64,000 nt of DNA from Bettongia penicillata ogilbyi. Lineage: Eukaryota; Chordata; Mammalia; Diprotodontia; Potoroidae. This document shows, one piece after another, positions 11,100 through 23,201 of this stretch. Every line of letters starts with the position of its first letter. The first letter of the stretch is position 1. The stretch is taken from contig JAJHZJ010000336.1 of assembly GCA_023548195.1 (NCBI GenBank), positions 248,001 through 312,000 on the forward strand, read 5' to 3'. The notes below the pieces were generated by a model. That model had not been told where the DNA came from. It made no database searches and worked only from the letters and a program-made list of their open reading frames with translations. A program made the translations under genes and the position numbers.

Positions 11100-11640
11100 A
11101 AACTGCCTAACTATAATCTGTTCTGGGATATCCACCCAATTCACACTTGTAGGTGTGATCCCCTAGTGTGATCCAAGCAGTCCACAGAGCCCAGACTACA
11201 GTTTGAAAGTTTTCACAGATTCAGTTATTTTTATCTCTAGTGACCGAGAGAATACAATCAGCTCAAAGCAAAGCCATTTATTGAAATGGCATATTTAGGA
11301 CAGTAGTAACAAACATCTCCCCTGTATACCTGGGGCAAACTCTCCCACAAACACAAAGCACCTGAATGAGAAGAGTGGATATTCAGGAAGTTTATAAATA
11401 GAGAGGCACATTGTAGGGAACCCATGTACCAATGCATATGAGAGAGAGAGCAACTCATTCCTCTCATGTTGATGCTGCAGGGCCATTAATGTCCTTATCC
11501 AGTTCCCATTTTCCTTGGTTTCACAGATTTTACTAGATGATGTTTTATTACTTGACTCCAGTCAGTAATACCTTAAGCTACTGGCTCCTCTGAAATCCTG
11601 GTAGAGGGCACTGTTACATCTTTTATCAGAAAATCAAAAT
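11100..11640 (-). mobile_element. Possible solo LTR (ERVL/MaLR-like)
   Basis: On the minus strand a TATA-like TATTTATAAACTT (about 11388-11400) lies some 115 bases upstream of an AATAAA signal (complement of 11277-11282) followed by GGCTTTGCTTTGAGC. A TGTAACAGTGCCCTCTACC phrase near 11610-11630 could be the 5' end. This spacing fits a retroviral LTR. Clean TG...CA ends and a target-site duplication were not found, so it could be chance. Confidence 0.3.
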
Positions 11641-12335
11641 ACTTATCCTGGAATCAATAGGAGCCTCCCCAGCTCTTTTCTTGGACTTAACTAAGCAATA
11701 AAGGTGCCTTCCCCAGGTCCCAAATTCTAACTCCTATCACCAATAACAACTCTATAGTTGGATTTACTTTGCTCCATTGGATGTTGCCGTGTATTGATGA
11801 TGTAAGAAACTATCACAAATGGACATATGGGAAGCAAGAAATGCTCCTTACCCATGTTACCATTGCCAAGAGTTTCAAGTAAATTAAGCGCTCACTTCTG
11901 CCATAGTTGGCTCTCCTTTCAACTCTGCTCCCACAAAACTAAGAGCAGGTCATGCAATCCAGTCCCTAGAATGTCCCCATTTCTCTCAATGCTCTTCATT
12001 CAGTGACCAAAGCACAATGATTCTATCAGACTGAGTAAATTCTTCACGTATGTGGTAGTCAGATGGCAGCAAAACACCTTTATCTGATCACAGACATTCA
12101 CTTCCTTGAGCCATCGTGTATATTGCAACCTGCTTTTACCCACCCTTCACCTCACAATTGACCTCTGTGTGATACTCATTCTTAGTTCTTCCAACACTGT
12201 AGTGCTCCACGACTCATAGCAATAGACTCAGTATAAAAGAGATGGGCCTCTGTTCTGGGAGAAGTTAGGGGTCATTTCAAAAGAGCAGGCTGGCTTGCAT
12301 ACAGGAAAATGAAAACCTCATTCAAAGATTAGTAG
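11641..12335. other. No gene recognised
   Basis: No repeat recognised. It includes a plus-strand TATAAAAGAG at about 12233-12242 with no following gene. Confidence 0.45.
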
Positions 12336-12337
12336 CC

Positions 12338-12470
12338 ATCAATGAATAAACATTTATTACGTGCCTATTGTGTGCCAAGTACCATGTGAAGTGCTGAGTA
12401 TACAAAAAGAAGCAAACGATAACCTCTGCCATCAAGGAGCTTATAATCTAACGGAGGAAATAATATGCAA
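12338..12470 (-). mobile_element. L2/MIR-type 3' tail
   Basis: Antisense tail with well preserved wording: AATAAACATTTATTACGTGC, GTGTGCCAAGTACCATGTG, then 'CATCAAGGAGCTTATAATC'. Confidence 0.8.
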
Positions 12471-12821
12471 TCAAATAAAACTAGTACTTGCAATCAAATG
12501 AAACTAGCTCTTCCGTGCTTCAAAGGTGTGAGATTTTATTTGTTTAGGTGTTTGTAATGAAATAAAGAACATTCCTGATGACTTGAAAGAGTCTTTCAGC
12601 ACAGGGATAACAAAAAAATGCATCAACCCAGTGTCAGTGTCCATCCTGCTAAATAAGCCTCTCCATAGTCAGCTATAGGTATGTACCTTATTGGAGCACT
12701 ACCTCATGACTTTTTGACTTCTTAGGACCTGCCCAAACTTCCATCGTGTTGACATTGACTTTGAGAACTAAAGGTCACCTGCAAGCCACAAGTTGACATT
12801 GGAGGAGGACTCTCTATCTGA
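12471..12821. other. No gene recognised
   Basis: Unique DNA. AACTAGTACTTGCAATCAAA is followed by a similar AAACTAGCTCTTCC phrase, a weak local repetition. Confidence 0.4.
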
Positions 12822-12986
12822 CATGGGTGGGAAACCTGCAGCTTTGATGCTACATGTGGCCCTCTGGGTCCTCAAGTGTGGCCCTTTGATTTAGTCACAC
12901 TTGAGGACCTAGAGGGCCACACGTGGTCGCACTTGAGGACCTAGAGGATCATATGTGGCCTCAAGGCTGCAGGTTCCTCTTTACTG
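12822..12986. mobile_element. hAT-like MITE, long inverted repeat
   Basis: The left arm (GGAAACCTGCAGCTTTGATG onward, from about 12830) is mirrored by the right arm ending in GGCTGCAGGTTCC (12965-12977). The arms pair over about 50 bases with few mismatches. The centre carries the block CACTTGAGGACCTAGAGG twice (about 12898-12915 and 12930-12947). Termini resemble the CAGGGGTGGGGAACCTG ends of hAT elements. No clear 8-bp duplication was found. Too short to code for a transposase. Confidence 0.8.
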
Positions 12987-13029
12987 TTCCAGTGAAAGAA
13001 ATAAGAAAAATGAAGGAATAAAATTCAAA

Positions 13030-13725
13030 CTATATTTTGATTTTTAAAAATAATCTCAATAAAAAACAATTTATTTGCTAGTTGGTCCTTACGATCACTT
13101 TGCTGTCACTGTAATTTTTGAAGATTTTGGGGTTATTTTTTCCATAGGCTCAGTAGGCATCTTTCAATTCTGATTCCTTTTTTGTATATCATCTCATTTG
13201 TCTTCTCTTATTTTTGCATGCTTCATATGTATCATGTTTGTGACAATAATACTCCATTATATTCATATATCACAATTTGCTCAGTTATTGAACAATTTTG
13301 GGATATAAATGCTGCCTCCAAGTTTTTCCCCCTACTATAATTAAAGTAGCTATAAATGTTATTGCAGAGATAGGTTTTGATTTCCTTTTAATAACATCCT
13401 GAGGATATAATCCTAGTACTGTGCTAATTATGTCAAAAAGGTATGATCGGTTTTCCAGTTTTCATTGTGCATTGTCAAAGTGCTCTAAAAAATTATACCA
13501 ATTTACAGTTGTACCAACAAGATATCATCCCTTCTTGTCATAGCCCTGAATTTTCACCAGTCTTAAATTTTTTGTCAATTTTATATGTATAACATAGTAC
13601 TTAAAATTGTTTTGACTTGCATTTTTCTGAGTATTAGAACTATTTAATTTTTTTTATTACTATTAGTAATCATCTATGGGTTTTTTATCTCAAAATATGT
13701 CTATATACTTTGACAAGGTTCCACT
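13030..13725 (-). mobile_element. L1/HAL1 3' fragment (ORF2 C-terminus)
   Basis: Antisense of the L1 ORF2 end: AATACTCCATTATATTCATA, AATTTGCTCAGTTATTGAAC and TAATCCTAGTACTGTGC correspond to the '...VMEYY...' and '...LYP...' regions seen in the full L1 at 43.4-43.7 kb. Stops throughout. Confidence 0.75.
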
Positions 13726-13799
13726 GGGAAAAGAAAGCATTCTTATGTTTACATCAGATAGGCAGAGGCAACACTGAGGAGCAACAGAAAGATGAATTC

Positions 13800-16690
13800 A
13801 TCCACACAGCCTGTTCAAGAGAATCTAAGAAAATGCATTAGATTGAGTCCTAAGTGGAAAATCTAAGAAAAAATAATCATAGTAAGCTATTTTTTCAAAC
13901 TCTGATCAACCTAAGGAGACATACAGTGAGGTTTGCAGACACTGGAAACTCAGTCTCATCAATAATAGCCAGGCGGAGTATTTCAGTGCAAGGAGAGGCT
14001 GTGTAGCAGGGTAAGAACAGATCTCCAATCCAGTATAGACTGACCAAACTTGTGCAGGGAACAAGGATGGGTGACAATTGGAAGCTCTGTTGTTTACCAT
14101 AAATCCAGGACTAACTCAGGAGAGGATGTGCATTCAGAGGTAGCACTCTAGGATGAAGAGTGGTGGTGGTTTTTGGGCAGCGCCCCAGCAAGTGTAAGTT
14201 CAGAAGCAGGCAGCAGCTATATGTTTCTGACCCCCAGGAGCAATGGGATCTCAGTGGTAGCCTCTAGCTCAATCATAAGCTGCAGAGAAATAACCTGGGC
14301 AAAAATACCTAACTAAAGGGCAACATTCAGCTCTTTCCCTCAGAAATGTCAGAGCTTTCCAGATAATGGCGAACTATAACTACTGGAAGTCCAACTAGGG
14401 TCAAGCCGATAGCATGTTGCTCTGACCAAAATCCAGTAAGGAACTTGTAGAATTCAGAAGAGGGCAGAAATCAGATTTTCCCCTGGACCAGATGATTCTG
14501 AGAGTACTGAAAGCTTGCAATCCCTGGGCTAAGCTACTGCTAAGATCTTAATATAGCACTCAATAGGGCCCCAAGAAAGCAGCAGTAAGACTAACTCCTG
14601 AACTACACCGAGCCCATCCTAATATAAGGCAGAAAATAGGCAGAAAAAATAAGTAAGCAACAATTTTAAAAACCACCATAAGAAGCAATAATGGTGACAG
14701 AGATAGTCAAAACACAAACCCAAAAGAAATGAATGACTCTAAACTATTAACGACCAAAACAAAAAAACCAGTTTGGACATAGGTTCAATTAGAATTCCTG
14801 AAAGAGATACATCAAAAGTTTTTTAATTAAAAATGTTTTATATATGAAATGAAAATGCTAGAGAAAATGCAAAAGAAATTAGAGGAGTGTATGAAAGAAC
14901 TGGAAAGGTACTTAACAGGTCAACATAAGAAACACAGAAGTTTTTCAAACAAGAAAACTCCCTGACAACTAGAATGCAATAAATAGAAGGTGATGACTTC
15001 ATGAGACAAAGGGAAGCATTAAAACAGTCAAAAGACTGAAAAATAGGGAGGGGGGATATAAGTTATGTCATAGCAACAACAACAGACATGGAGAATAGAC
15101 CAAGGACAGATCATTTAAGAATCAATGAACTACCTGAAAACTGTGACAAAAAAAGATCCTAGACGTAATTTCAAGAAACCAAAAAAGAAAACTGCTCAGA
15201 TCTCTTAGTTGGGGGAGTTTAGAGATAGAAAGAATATGCCATTCACCTCCTGAAAGAAAGGAAAACCATAATAAAAATTACAAAGATCATAATGGCCAAA
15301 ATTCAGACTTCCGAGGTCAAAGTAGCCATAAAGAATTCAAATACCAAGATGCCATGATCAGGATCACACACGATTTAGAAGCTACTATTATAAAGGATTG
15401 TAGAGTTTGAAAGATGATATTCCAGAAGGCAAAAAGCATAGGATTACAATCAGGAATAATTTATCCAGCAAAAGTCGAGTACAATCTTAGAGGGTCATGG
15501 GAAAATGAAAATTTAAAGGAATAGAGGACTTCCAAGCATCCCTAATGAAAAGACTAGGGCTGCATCAAAATTTTGTGATGCAAACACAGGAATCAAGAGA
15601 AACATAAGAAAGGTAAACATGAGCAAATAATCATAAAGAACTGAAAAAGAAAAAGGATAAACTTTGCATTCTAATATAGGGAGATGATACATGTGTTGTC
15701 CCCTTAGAGGCTTAACATCTGAGACCATAAAGGGAGTCTACTTAGGCAGAGGGCTTAGGATGATTCTATTATGGTTTGGTGGCCTTGATATAGATACAGG
15801 TATGTGTGTGTACATGTGTGTGCATGTGTGTGCATGTGCGTGTGTGTGCATGTATGGAAGAGAAAAGTAATATACTAGGGAAGGAGAGGAAGGGAGATGA
15901 AAGATGGCAGAAATTATCTCAACTACTTAGGGGACAAAGTAGAAATCTGTACAAAGGAGGAAGAGATGGGGGAACAGCTGATGTTTGAACCTCTCTCTTA
16001 AACTGAACTGGTCAAAGGAGGTGAAAATATACGGGCTGTTGGGCACAGAAATATATTTCCTTTGACAGAAAAACAGCTAGGAAAATGCAGAAGGAAGAAG
16101 GGGAAGATCAAAGAGAGGATAGATGAAAGGCTTAGCAGTTACCAAACACAAAGTATGGATTTACAAAAATATTTATGGAAGCTATTTTTGTAGTGGTAAA
16201 GAATTGGAAACTGAGGTATGTCCACTGAATAAGGAATGTCTGAATAAGCTGTGACATGTAAATGAGAAAGAAGACCATTTTGCTGTAAAAATGATAAAGG
16301 GGATAGCTTCAGAGAATCTCGGGAAGACTTGTATCAATTGATGCAGAGTGAGATGAGAACAGGAACTATTAATAGTTTACAGTCTCAGTGATAACAATAT
16401 TGTAAAGACAAAAATCTTTGAAAGACTTAAGAACTTTGATCAATGCAATGACCAATCACAGCTCCAGAGGATTCATGATGAAACACAACTAATTATATAG
16501 AGGTGAAACTCATAATGCAGGTTGAAACAGTATTTTTTTGTTTTTGAAAAAGGATAATGGGGTAATTTGTTTTGTTGGACCATGCATGTTTGTAACAGGA
16601 GTTCTGTGTTTATTAAATAGGGAAAAAAGAGGTGGAAGGGAAAATAACCAGCTTTTTGTTGATTGAAAAAATGAAATTAAAGAACAAATT
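13800..16690 (+). mobile_element. HAL1 (half-LINE), second copy
   Basis: A 5'UTR-like G-rich part (about 13900-14600) is followed by decayed L1 ORF1 (about 14690-15480, coiled-coil-type Lys/Glu-rich peptide, then the C-terminal domain; GGAATAATTTATCCAGCAAA encodes the usual LxPSK end). No endonuclease or core reverse transcriptase follows. After a spacer with a TG microsatellite the sequence jumps to the ORF2 C-terminus at about 16165 (peptide KIFMEAIFVVVKNWKL) and a 3'UTR ending in an A-rich tail near 16688. ORF1 plus ORF2 C-terminus without RT is the HAL1 structure. The 5' limit is uncertain and no duplication was found. Confidence 0.75.
15798..15855. repeat. (TG)n microsatellite
   Basis: TGTGTG units with CA and C interruptions, inside the HAL1 spacer. 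Confidence 0.95.
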
Positions 16691-16859
16691 CCTATTCACT
16701 TTTTACATTTAATGAGATTTTTACAAAATAGATTTACTCATTTTTCTACTATTTTTTCCTTTGACTATACTGCCTTGAGTTGTGCATTTTAATACCATCA
16801 TATTAATTAATTGTACCATCATATTAATCTATTTTGATGACAGATTTCTTCCATTGCTT
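16691..16859. other. AT-rich stretch with a short direct repeat
   Basis: TACCATCATATTAAT occurs twice, at about 16792-16806 and 16815-16829. No gene. Confidence 0.6.
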
Positions 16860-18480
16860 GAGAGAGAAGATTCTTTCTCCTTTCTATATTCAAATACACA
16901 AATGACTCTGTGATCACATTGATGAAGATATGACCTCCAGTAATTCAGATCACAACTATCTATGCTTGATTATCCTAGATGATTTTTGCCCATGTCAATC
17001 TGTAAATTTGCTACAAGGGGTGTAACCAACTACCCTTTCTGGCTGTTTCCTGACATTGTGAAGGTACCAATGGGGCACATGGGATGTCTCCTGATTATCC
17101 TTCATTTTCCATATATGATCAGCTCATACTCTTTTTCCATGACATCCTTTACTCTAATAATTCTCTAAAGTTTCTTATTTATTATATGGTGCAGTACTAT
17201 GCTCACAACCCACCACATGTCTCTCTATTGTCCTATGACCTAAACTCATTTCATGTCTTTCAGAAACTATAGTGAGTTATAATTCATACCAAAACATAAG
17301 CAGAATATAGCCACTAAAGAGGTATATTTTTGCTTTTGGGGAAAGTCTAGGATCACTTAAAGGATCTCTGCAATTTCCTGAAGATATTCTAACTCACTTC
17401 CTATTCGGCTTTTGGTTTAACTTAATGTTCATTTGTGCTTTCTACTCCAAATATTTCTATATTGATGGACAAACTCTACAGATTATCCTTTTAGCTTATA
17501 TGTCATATTTTAGATATTCACCATCTGTTTGTTTTTCTTCTTCTAGAAATGATCATACAAATGTCTTCCAAAAGGTTCTGTGACACTTTGTGACTTGATG
17601 TAAGCAATATATTATCACCTACAATAAGAGCATCTGGAGGACCTCTCTATCCCTCCTCACCTCTACCCCATATCTCCTCTATGGCACTTATGAACATTTG
17701 GCAAGCACATCTCCTTATTTTATGCCATACAATCAGAAGAATCTCAAATAGTTTCAACATATGGAATTGGGGAGAGCTTATTGAGAGATAACCCTTAAGC
17801 TGACAGTTTCCTCAAATGAATCAATTTTTTATATAGCCACCAAACAACAAGCACAGTGGGAGCTTGTAAGAAAATAAAGATAAAGTCTACCACGGAATGT
17901 CACTTGAAAAAGCCTTCATCACCTAACACTTCCTCAAGAATATCTTTAAAAGCTATGTAGATTATTTTCACAAAAATCATACAAAGGGAAAGTAAATGCA
18001 TGGTAGCTTCAGAAGTTATATTTTTTGAGTACTAATAAGGTCTGAGATATTTACATACCTTTAATACATCAACTCTCCTCCCCCCCAGACACACTAATAA
18101 CTCAGAAGTTTTGTAAACTGGTCTCTACACAAAATTCTGTTATCTCCAGCATGAATCTCTTCTACATACACTTGGCCTAATCATTATGCTTTTCTCACCT
18201 TTGTCCTCTTCAGAGAAAGTTGATAAATGCTTATTGACTGATGGAGTGATATTTCTGTTTCCTCATGTTGGAATCCAAGTATGGTATTTCTATGGTTGAA
18301 AAGTTTACTATAAAATTCTTGGAAGAATTTTTCCATTTTTGTTCTATTTTCTGTCCTTTCATTTTTCATCCTGAAATGACCTTAGTATGTCCTTGATTAG
18401 TTGGGCTTCTCACTAAGCTTTTCCTATATTGTTTTGACTTTCCATTGCCCCATAGGGGACCTAATTGAGGGCATTACAGC
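16860..18480 (-). mobile_element. RTE-clade LINE, ORF2 remains
   Basis: Minus-strand reading gives, in order, MEKFFQEFYSKLF (18290-18330; the 'FYTKLF' block before the RT domain), LKRTKVRKA (RT finger block), YKLPLCLLFGGYIK followed in another frame by DSFEETVSLRV (near 17800-17890; equals the RTE 'PLCLAFVDYEKAFDSVE' motif), DALIVGDNILLT (near 17600; equals 'LRFADDIVLI', with the catalytic ADD changed to GDN), and the RTE C-terminus (DPRLSPKAKIYLFSGY, RTIERHVVG). Many stops and frame changes: inactive. Confidence 0.78.
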
Positions 18481-18560
18481 TCTTCCTTCCTTCCTTCTTA
18501 TCTTCCTTCCTTCCTTTCTTCCTTATTTCCTTCCTTCCTTCCCTCCTTTCCCTTCCCTCT
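18481..18560. repeat. (CCTT)n pyrimidine microsatellite
   Basis: Interrupted TTCC/CCTT units on the plus strand, complementary in type to the GGAA tracts at 135 and 3741. Confidence 0.95.
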
Positions 18561-18879
18561 GTCCACATAGGGTATCACATCCTTACCTTCAGGTGCTCTA
18601 CCCAAAGAAACATAAGTTTTGATCACTGAAACCTTGCAAGATATCTTGGGCTTTACAAGCTAGATTTATTTCTTAGGGGCCTTGCCTTAAACCCAAATCA
18701 CTCTGGCTTTCATTGATTGGCCAACAACAGGTTTCAAGCAAAGAACCACATGGTCATTGTTTGAGCCTTGAATGGCTCATAGTGAATGTAAATAGCAATT
18801 ATTTCTGTTTTGGCCAGAAACACTGAGGGTCTTCCCCAAAATCCAGATTTATTTTATACTAAGTAAAGGAAGCCATTTT
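18561..18879. other. No gene recognised
   Basis: Unique DNA between a microsatellite and the next SINE. Confidence 0.5.
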
Positions 18880-19165
18880 CAGGCTCGTTTCTTAGCAAGC
18901 CTTAATCATGGATTGGGCATTGCCTTGGTCAGACTGAGACCTGTTAAAGGCCTTAGTTTAAAAGGGTCAACGTCTCCAACTGCATCCAGGGCCATCTCCA
19001 GTTGTCTTGATCAATATCTCACCACTGGACTCAAATGGCTCTGGAGGAGAGAATGAAGCTAGTGACTTTGCACAGTCCTCCCTCACTGAAATCCAAATCA
19101 CTTACATGTCATGGCATCACCTCTCTGAAGTCATGGTCCTCTTTGTGAACAAAAGACAAGCCAAA
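18880..19165 (+). mobile_element. RTE-tailed SINE
   Basis: Carries the body GGGCCATCTCCAGTTGTCTT, CCACTGGACTCAAATGGC, GACTTTGCACAGTCCTCCC and the end CTCTTTGTGAACAAAAGACA, which matches the RTE-type 3' end 'CTTCGAGAACGAAGGACAA' followed by an AAC-rich tail. It is related to the longer element at 58966-59480. Presumed mobilised by RTE machinery (inference). Confidence 0.75.
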
Positions 19166-20705
19166 ACAACATGAAACAATGGATCGAAATATGGATCGTA
19201 ATATTCCATCTCCTTTCTCTGAAATATTTTATAAACGAGTTTATATTCCAAACTCTTATTGCCCTTCACTGCTGTATCTCTCTTCCTTTTAAGGAAAGTC
19301 AGGGCTTTTTAAAATTTCTTTTTATGGAATTTAATTTCTTTTAACAGAAATCAATTTACAATTGATTTACACCAGTTAAATTTCTACATGAAATTATTAT
19401 ATTCTGAGTCTATGTTCTTTCTTCTATTGATATTCCATTTTTATAGCATAACTGCTCTAGGTGGGTTGAAACAGAATTGTTTTAACTGTACACTATACAT
19501 TTTTCCCCATTTTTAAATTTTTCGAGCTTTGTGATAATTTTGATGTTTGCTTGATCAAATCAGTGTCTGATTATAAAAATATAGCTAATTCATAAATTAT
19601 TCCCATAAGAGTGATGAGTGACTTTCTGACTGTAAAAATATAATCGATTTACTTTTTAAAAAAATATATTCAGTCATTGCCATGCCTAGTACGTAGGGGT
19701 TCATCCTCAGAAGGCTGGCCACTTCTTAAATCTTTTTTGTCTGTAATGAATCATGAAACAATGAAAAATCTAAGAAAATGAGTCTTAGTCACATCCAGCC
19801 CCTCTTGTACTTCTGCAGTGATGATGGCAGAGGGGTACAAAGGAGGCAGATGATGAGAACAATCATAGATTTTATACAGTCTATATAATTGAATTTCACT
19901 ATGGTTATTTTAAATGTGAGATCCTCATACAATGACTGAGTAGATGTAGAAAGAAATGAAACATGCAAATCCTGACCTCCTCATTTTAAGTGAGGAGACT
20001 TTGAGTTAAATCAAAGTATGGCACATGGATCCTCTTTGAAGAAACAAAAAAGGCAGCTGAAATTGTTGGTTTTTATCATGCAACCAAAAGCAAATAGAAA
20101 CAATGATCATCTTGTATTACAGTGTTCATGATAAGTATTTGCAAAAAGACTTCCAAGAAAATTATTGCCGTTTATGCAACTCTGTTACAGAGAATAAAGA
20201 GGTAGAGAAATCCCTCAAAGAACTATATGAGATGTAAATATATTATTCCTCATTATGGTGCTAGAAAAACTATAAATATTAAGACCTAATAAAATTTGAA
20301 ATGACTTTTTTGAGGTGATTCAGTTTGAAATAAAAAGAAATAGAAATGTACATGTGGCTACGTTATGTGCATACTAACTACAACAAAATAAAAACAAAAA
20401 GAAGACAGACCCGAAGTTAACAGACTATCGGGCTGACCTGGAAGAAAACAAAGAATAAAAGTATTTCTTTTGTCTTTTCAATGAAACTTAACTCTTGGTT
20501 TTTTTGTTGTTAAAAGACTAGGTGCATAGGGTAAGATTTTGTCCTTTATTTTGAAAGTTTATCTAATTCATCTTTCTGATGCCCATTATGTTTATAAAAA
20601 TAATTTTTAACTTACAGTATTTCTTTGAAGTGATTTTAGTGCCTTATTCATTGTTCTAATTGGAATTTATTGAAGTATATAGCATATGACACAGATTGAA
20701 GCACA
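19166..20705. other. AT-rich unique DNA, no gene recognised
   Basis: No repeat family recognised over 1.5 kb, and no frame with a domain. Confidence 0.5.
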
Positions 20706-20720
20706 TTTTCACCATATTTC
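20706..20720. repeat. Target-site duplication of HAL1 (3' side)
   Basis: TTTTCACCATATTTC; matches 24245-24259 at 14 of 15 bases. Confidence 0.85.
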
Positions 20721-21122
20721 ATTTAGTATTTCATTTTTCTCTGGTTACATGTAAAAACAATTTTTAACATTTCTTTTTTAAAACTTTGAGTTCCAGATTC
20801 TCTCCTTCCCTCCTTAATGGACCCCTCTCATTGAGAAGATAAGCAATTTGATATAGGTTATATATATGTGTGTAGTGATGCAAAATATTTCCATAATAGT
20901 CATGTTGTGAAAGAAAACCTAGACCAAAAAAAAAACCCTCGAGAAAATTAAAGTAAAAAAAAAAAGTATGCTTCAATCTGGGGATGGATAGGATTTTTCA
21001 TCATTAGTCAGTTAGAGTTGTCTGATCATTTTACAATATTACTGTTACTCTGCACATAGTACATTTCACTTTTCATCAGCTCATGCAAGTCTCTCCAGAC
21101 TTTTCCAAGAGCATCCCACTCA

Positions 21123-21670
21123 TCATTTCCCATAGCACAATGCTGCATCACAATTACATACCACAACTTCTTTAGCCAATTGATAGGCATCCCCTCCATT
21201 TATAATTTTTGCCCCCATAAAAGAGCTGTTTACACATATAAATCTTTTTCCTTTTTGTTTGGGATACACACTTAGTAGTGGCATTGCTAGGTCAAAGAGT
21301 ATGATTTTATGATCCTGGGGGTATGGTTCCAAATTGCTCTACCAAATGGTTGAATGAGTTCACAACTCCATCAACAGTACATTAATGCCCCATTTTTCCT
21401 ACATCCTCTCTAACAATTGTCATTTTCCTTTTCTGTATCATTAGACAATCTAATAGGTGTGAGGTAGGACCTCAGAATTGTTTTAATTTGCATTTCTCTA
21501 AACAATTCTGAGTTAGAGTATTTTTTTCCTGTGGCTATAGATAGCTTTGAATACTTCATCTGAAAACAGATCATATCTTTTGATAATTTATCAATTGGGA
21601 AATGGCTCTTATTTTTATAAATTTGACTCAGGTCTCTATATGTTTGAGAAATGAGGCCTTTATCAGACAA
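21123..21670 (-). pseudogene. HAL1 ORF2 C-terminal remnant
   Basis: Two overlapping frames (21410-21670 and 21123-21332) encode only the last part of L1 ORF2. Recognisable blocks are KGLISQTYRDLSQIY, FPIDKLSKDM, LFDLAMPLLSVYPKQKG and QLAKEVVVCNCDAALCYG, equivalent to the end of ORF2 in the L1 at 43.1-43.7 kb. No RT motifs precede them. In HAL1 elements this stretch is thought to act mainly as the 3' end bound by L1 enzymes, not as a working protein. Confidence 0.82.
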
Positions 21671-21878
21671 ACTGACTTCAAAATTTTTTTCACTTACTAT
21701 TGCTAACTATATTTCCCTCCACCAAATGTCTCCCCATTTATTCTATTTTCTCTCTCCTTTCATCCTGTACCTCCTCAAGAGTATTTTGGTTCTATCCCCT
21801 CCCCCAACCTGCCCTCCCTTTTATCACACCCCTTTCTCTTATCCCCTTTCCCTACTACTTTCCTGCAGTGTAAGATAA

Positions 21879-21908
21879 ATTTATACACACAATTGAGTGT
21901 GTATAAAT
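21879..21908. repeat. Perfect inverted repeat
   Basis: ATTTATACACAC and GTGTGTATAAAT are exact 12-bp arms with a 6-bp AATTGA loop, inside the HAL1 spacer. Confidence 0.95.
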
Positions 21909-22221
21909 GAGTGTGTATGTTATACCCTTTTTAAGCCAGTTCTCATGTTAGCAAGGTTCACTCGCTTCCGCTCAACTCCTTCTTTCCCTCATTGTAAAAG
22001 CTTTTCTTACATCATTATGTGAGATAATTTACCTCCTTGCACCACTCTCCTTCTCTTTCTCCAATATATTCTTCTCTCACCCTTTAATTTTAGCTATTTA
22101 CATATCATTCCTTCATATTCAACTCATACCTGTGGCAACTGTCTATATATACTCCTTCTATCTGCCCTAATAATGAGCAAGTTCTTATGAGTTACAAGCA
22201 TCATCTTCCCATATAGGAATG

Positions 22222-23201
22222 TCAACAGTTTAATCTTATTATGTACCTTATGATTTCCCTTTTCTGTTTGCAATTATATGCTTCTCTTAAGTCTTGTATT
22301 TGAAATTTCCTATTCAGCTCTGATCTTTTCATCAGGATGCTTGAAAGCCTCCATTTCATTGAATGTCCATTTTCCCTCTGAAGGCTTATACTCAGTTTTG
22401 CTGGGAAGATAATTCTTAGTTGTAATCTTAGGCCTTTGCCTTTCAGAATATAATACTCCAAGCCCTCCAATCCTTTAGTGTAGAAGCTGCTAAATCTTGT
22501 GTTATCCTGACAGCTGCTCCACCATACTTGAATTGTTTCTTTCTGGTTGTTTGTAGTATTTTCTCATTGACCTGGTATCTCTGGAATTTGGCCATAATAT
22601 TCCTGGGAGTTTTCATTTTGGGACCTCTTTCAGGAGGTGATTGGTAGATTCTTTCAATTTCTATTTCAACCTCTGATTCTAGGCTATAAGGGCAGTTTTC
22701 CTTGATAATTTCTTTAATGGTGACGCCCAGGCTCTTTTTTTTTAACATGACTTTCAGGTAGTCCAATAATTTTTAAAATATCTTTCTTGGATCTATTTTC
22801 CAGATTAGTTGTTTTTCCAATGAGATATTTCACATAGTCTTCTATTTTTTTCATTCTTTGGTTTTTTATTCTTTCTTGATTTCTCATAAAGTCATTAGCT
22901 TCCATTTCTCAATTCTAAATTTTAAGGAATCACTTTCTTCAGTGAGCTTTTGAATCCCTTTTTGCACTTGGCCAATTCTAATTTTAGGAATTTTTTTTCT
23001 TCGGTGAATTTTTGTGTGTCTTTTACCATTTGGCCTAGTCTGTTTTTTTAAGATAATGTCTTCTTCAGTAACTTTTGGTGTCTCCTTTACCAAGCTGTTG
23101 GCTAGTTTTTCATGATTTTCTTGTTTTCCTCTCATTTTTCTTCCCAATTTTTCTTCTACCTCTCTTACTTGGTTTTCAAAATCCTTTCTGAGCTCTTCCA
23201 T
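22222..23201 (-). pseudogene. HAL1 ORF1 (L1 ORF1p-like RNA-binding protein), frameshifted
   Basis: The protein reads across three frames (22884-23201, 22714-22905, 22443-22766, then 22222-22470). The N-terminal part is a Lys/Glu-rich coiled coil (MEELRKDFENQVREVEEKLG). The RRM part has NLENRSKKDILKIIGLPES, the C-terminal domain SPPERGPKMKTPRNIMAKF, VRITQDLAASTLKDWRAW and RIIFPAKLSI, all standard L1 ORF1p blocks. ORF1p binds the element's own RNA as a trimer. At least two frameshifts make it inactive. It precedes the spacer and the ORF2 remnant. Confidence 0.85.

Noticed and set aside
12233..12242. TATA box TATAAAAGAG
   Set aside because: No coding sequence, initiator or conserved block follows it.
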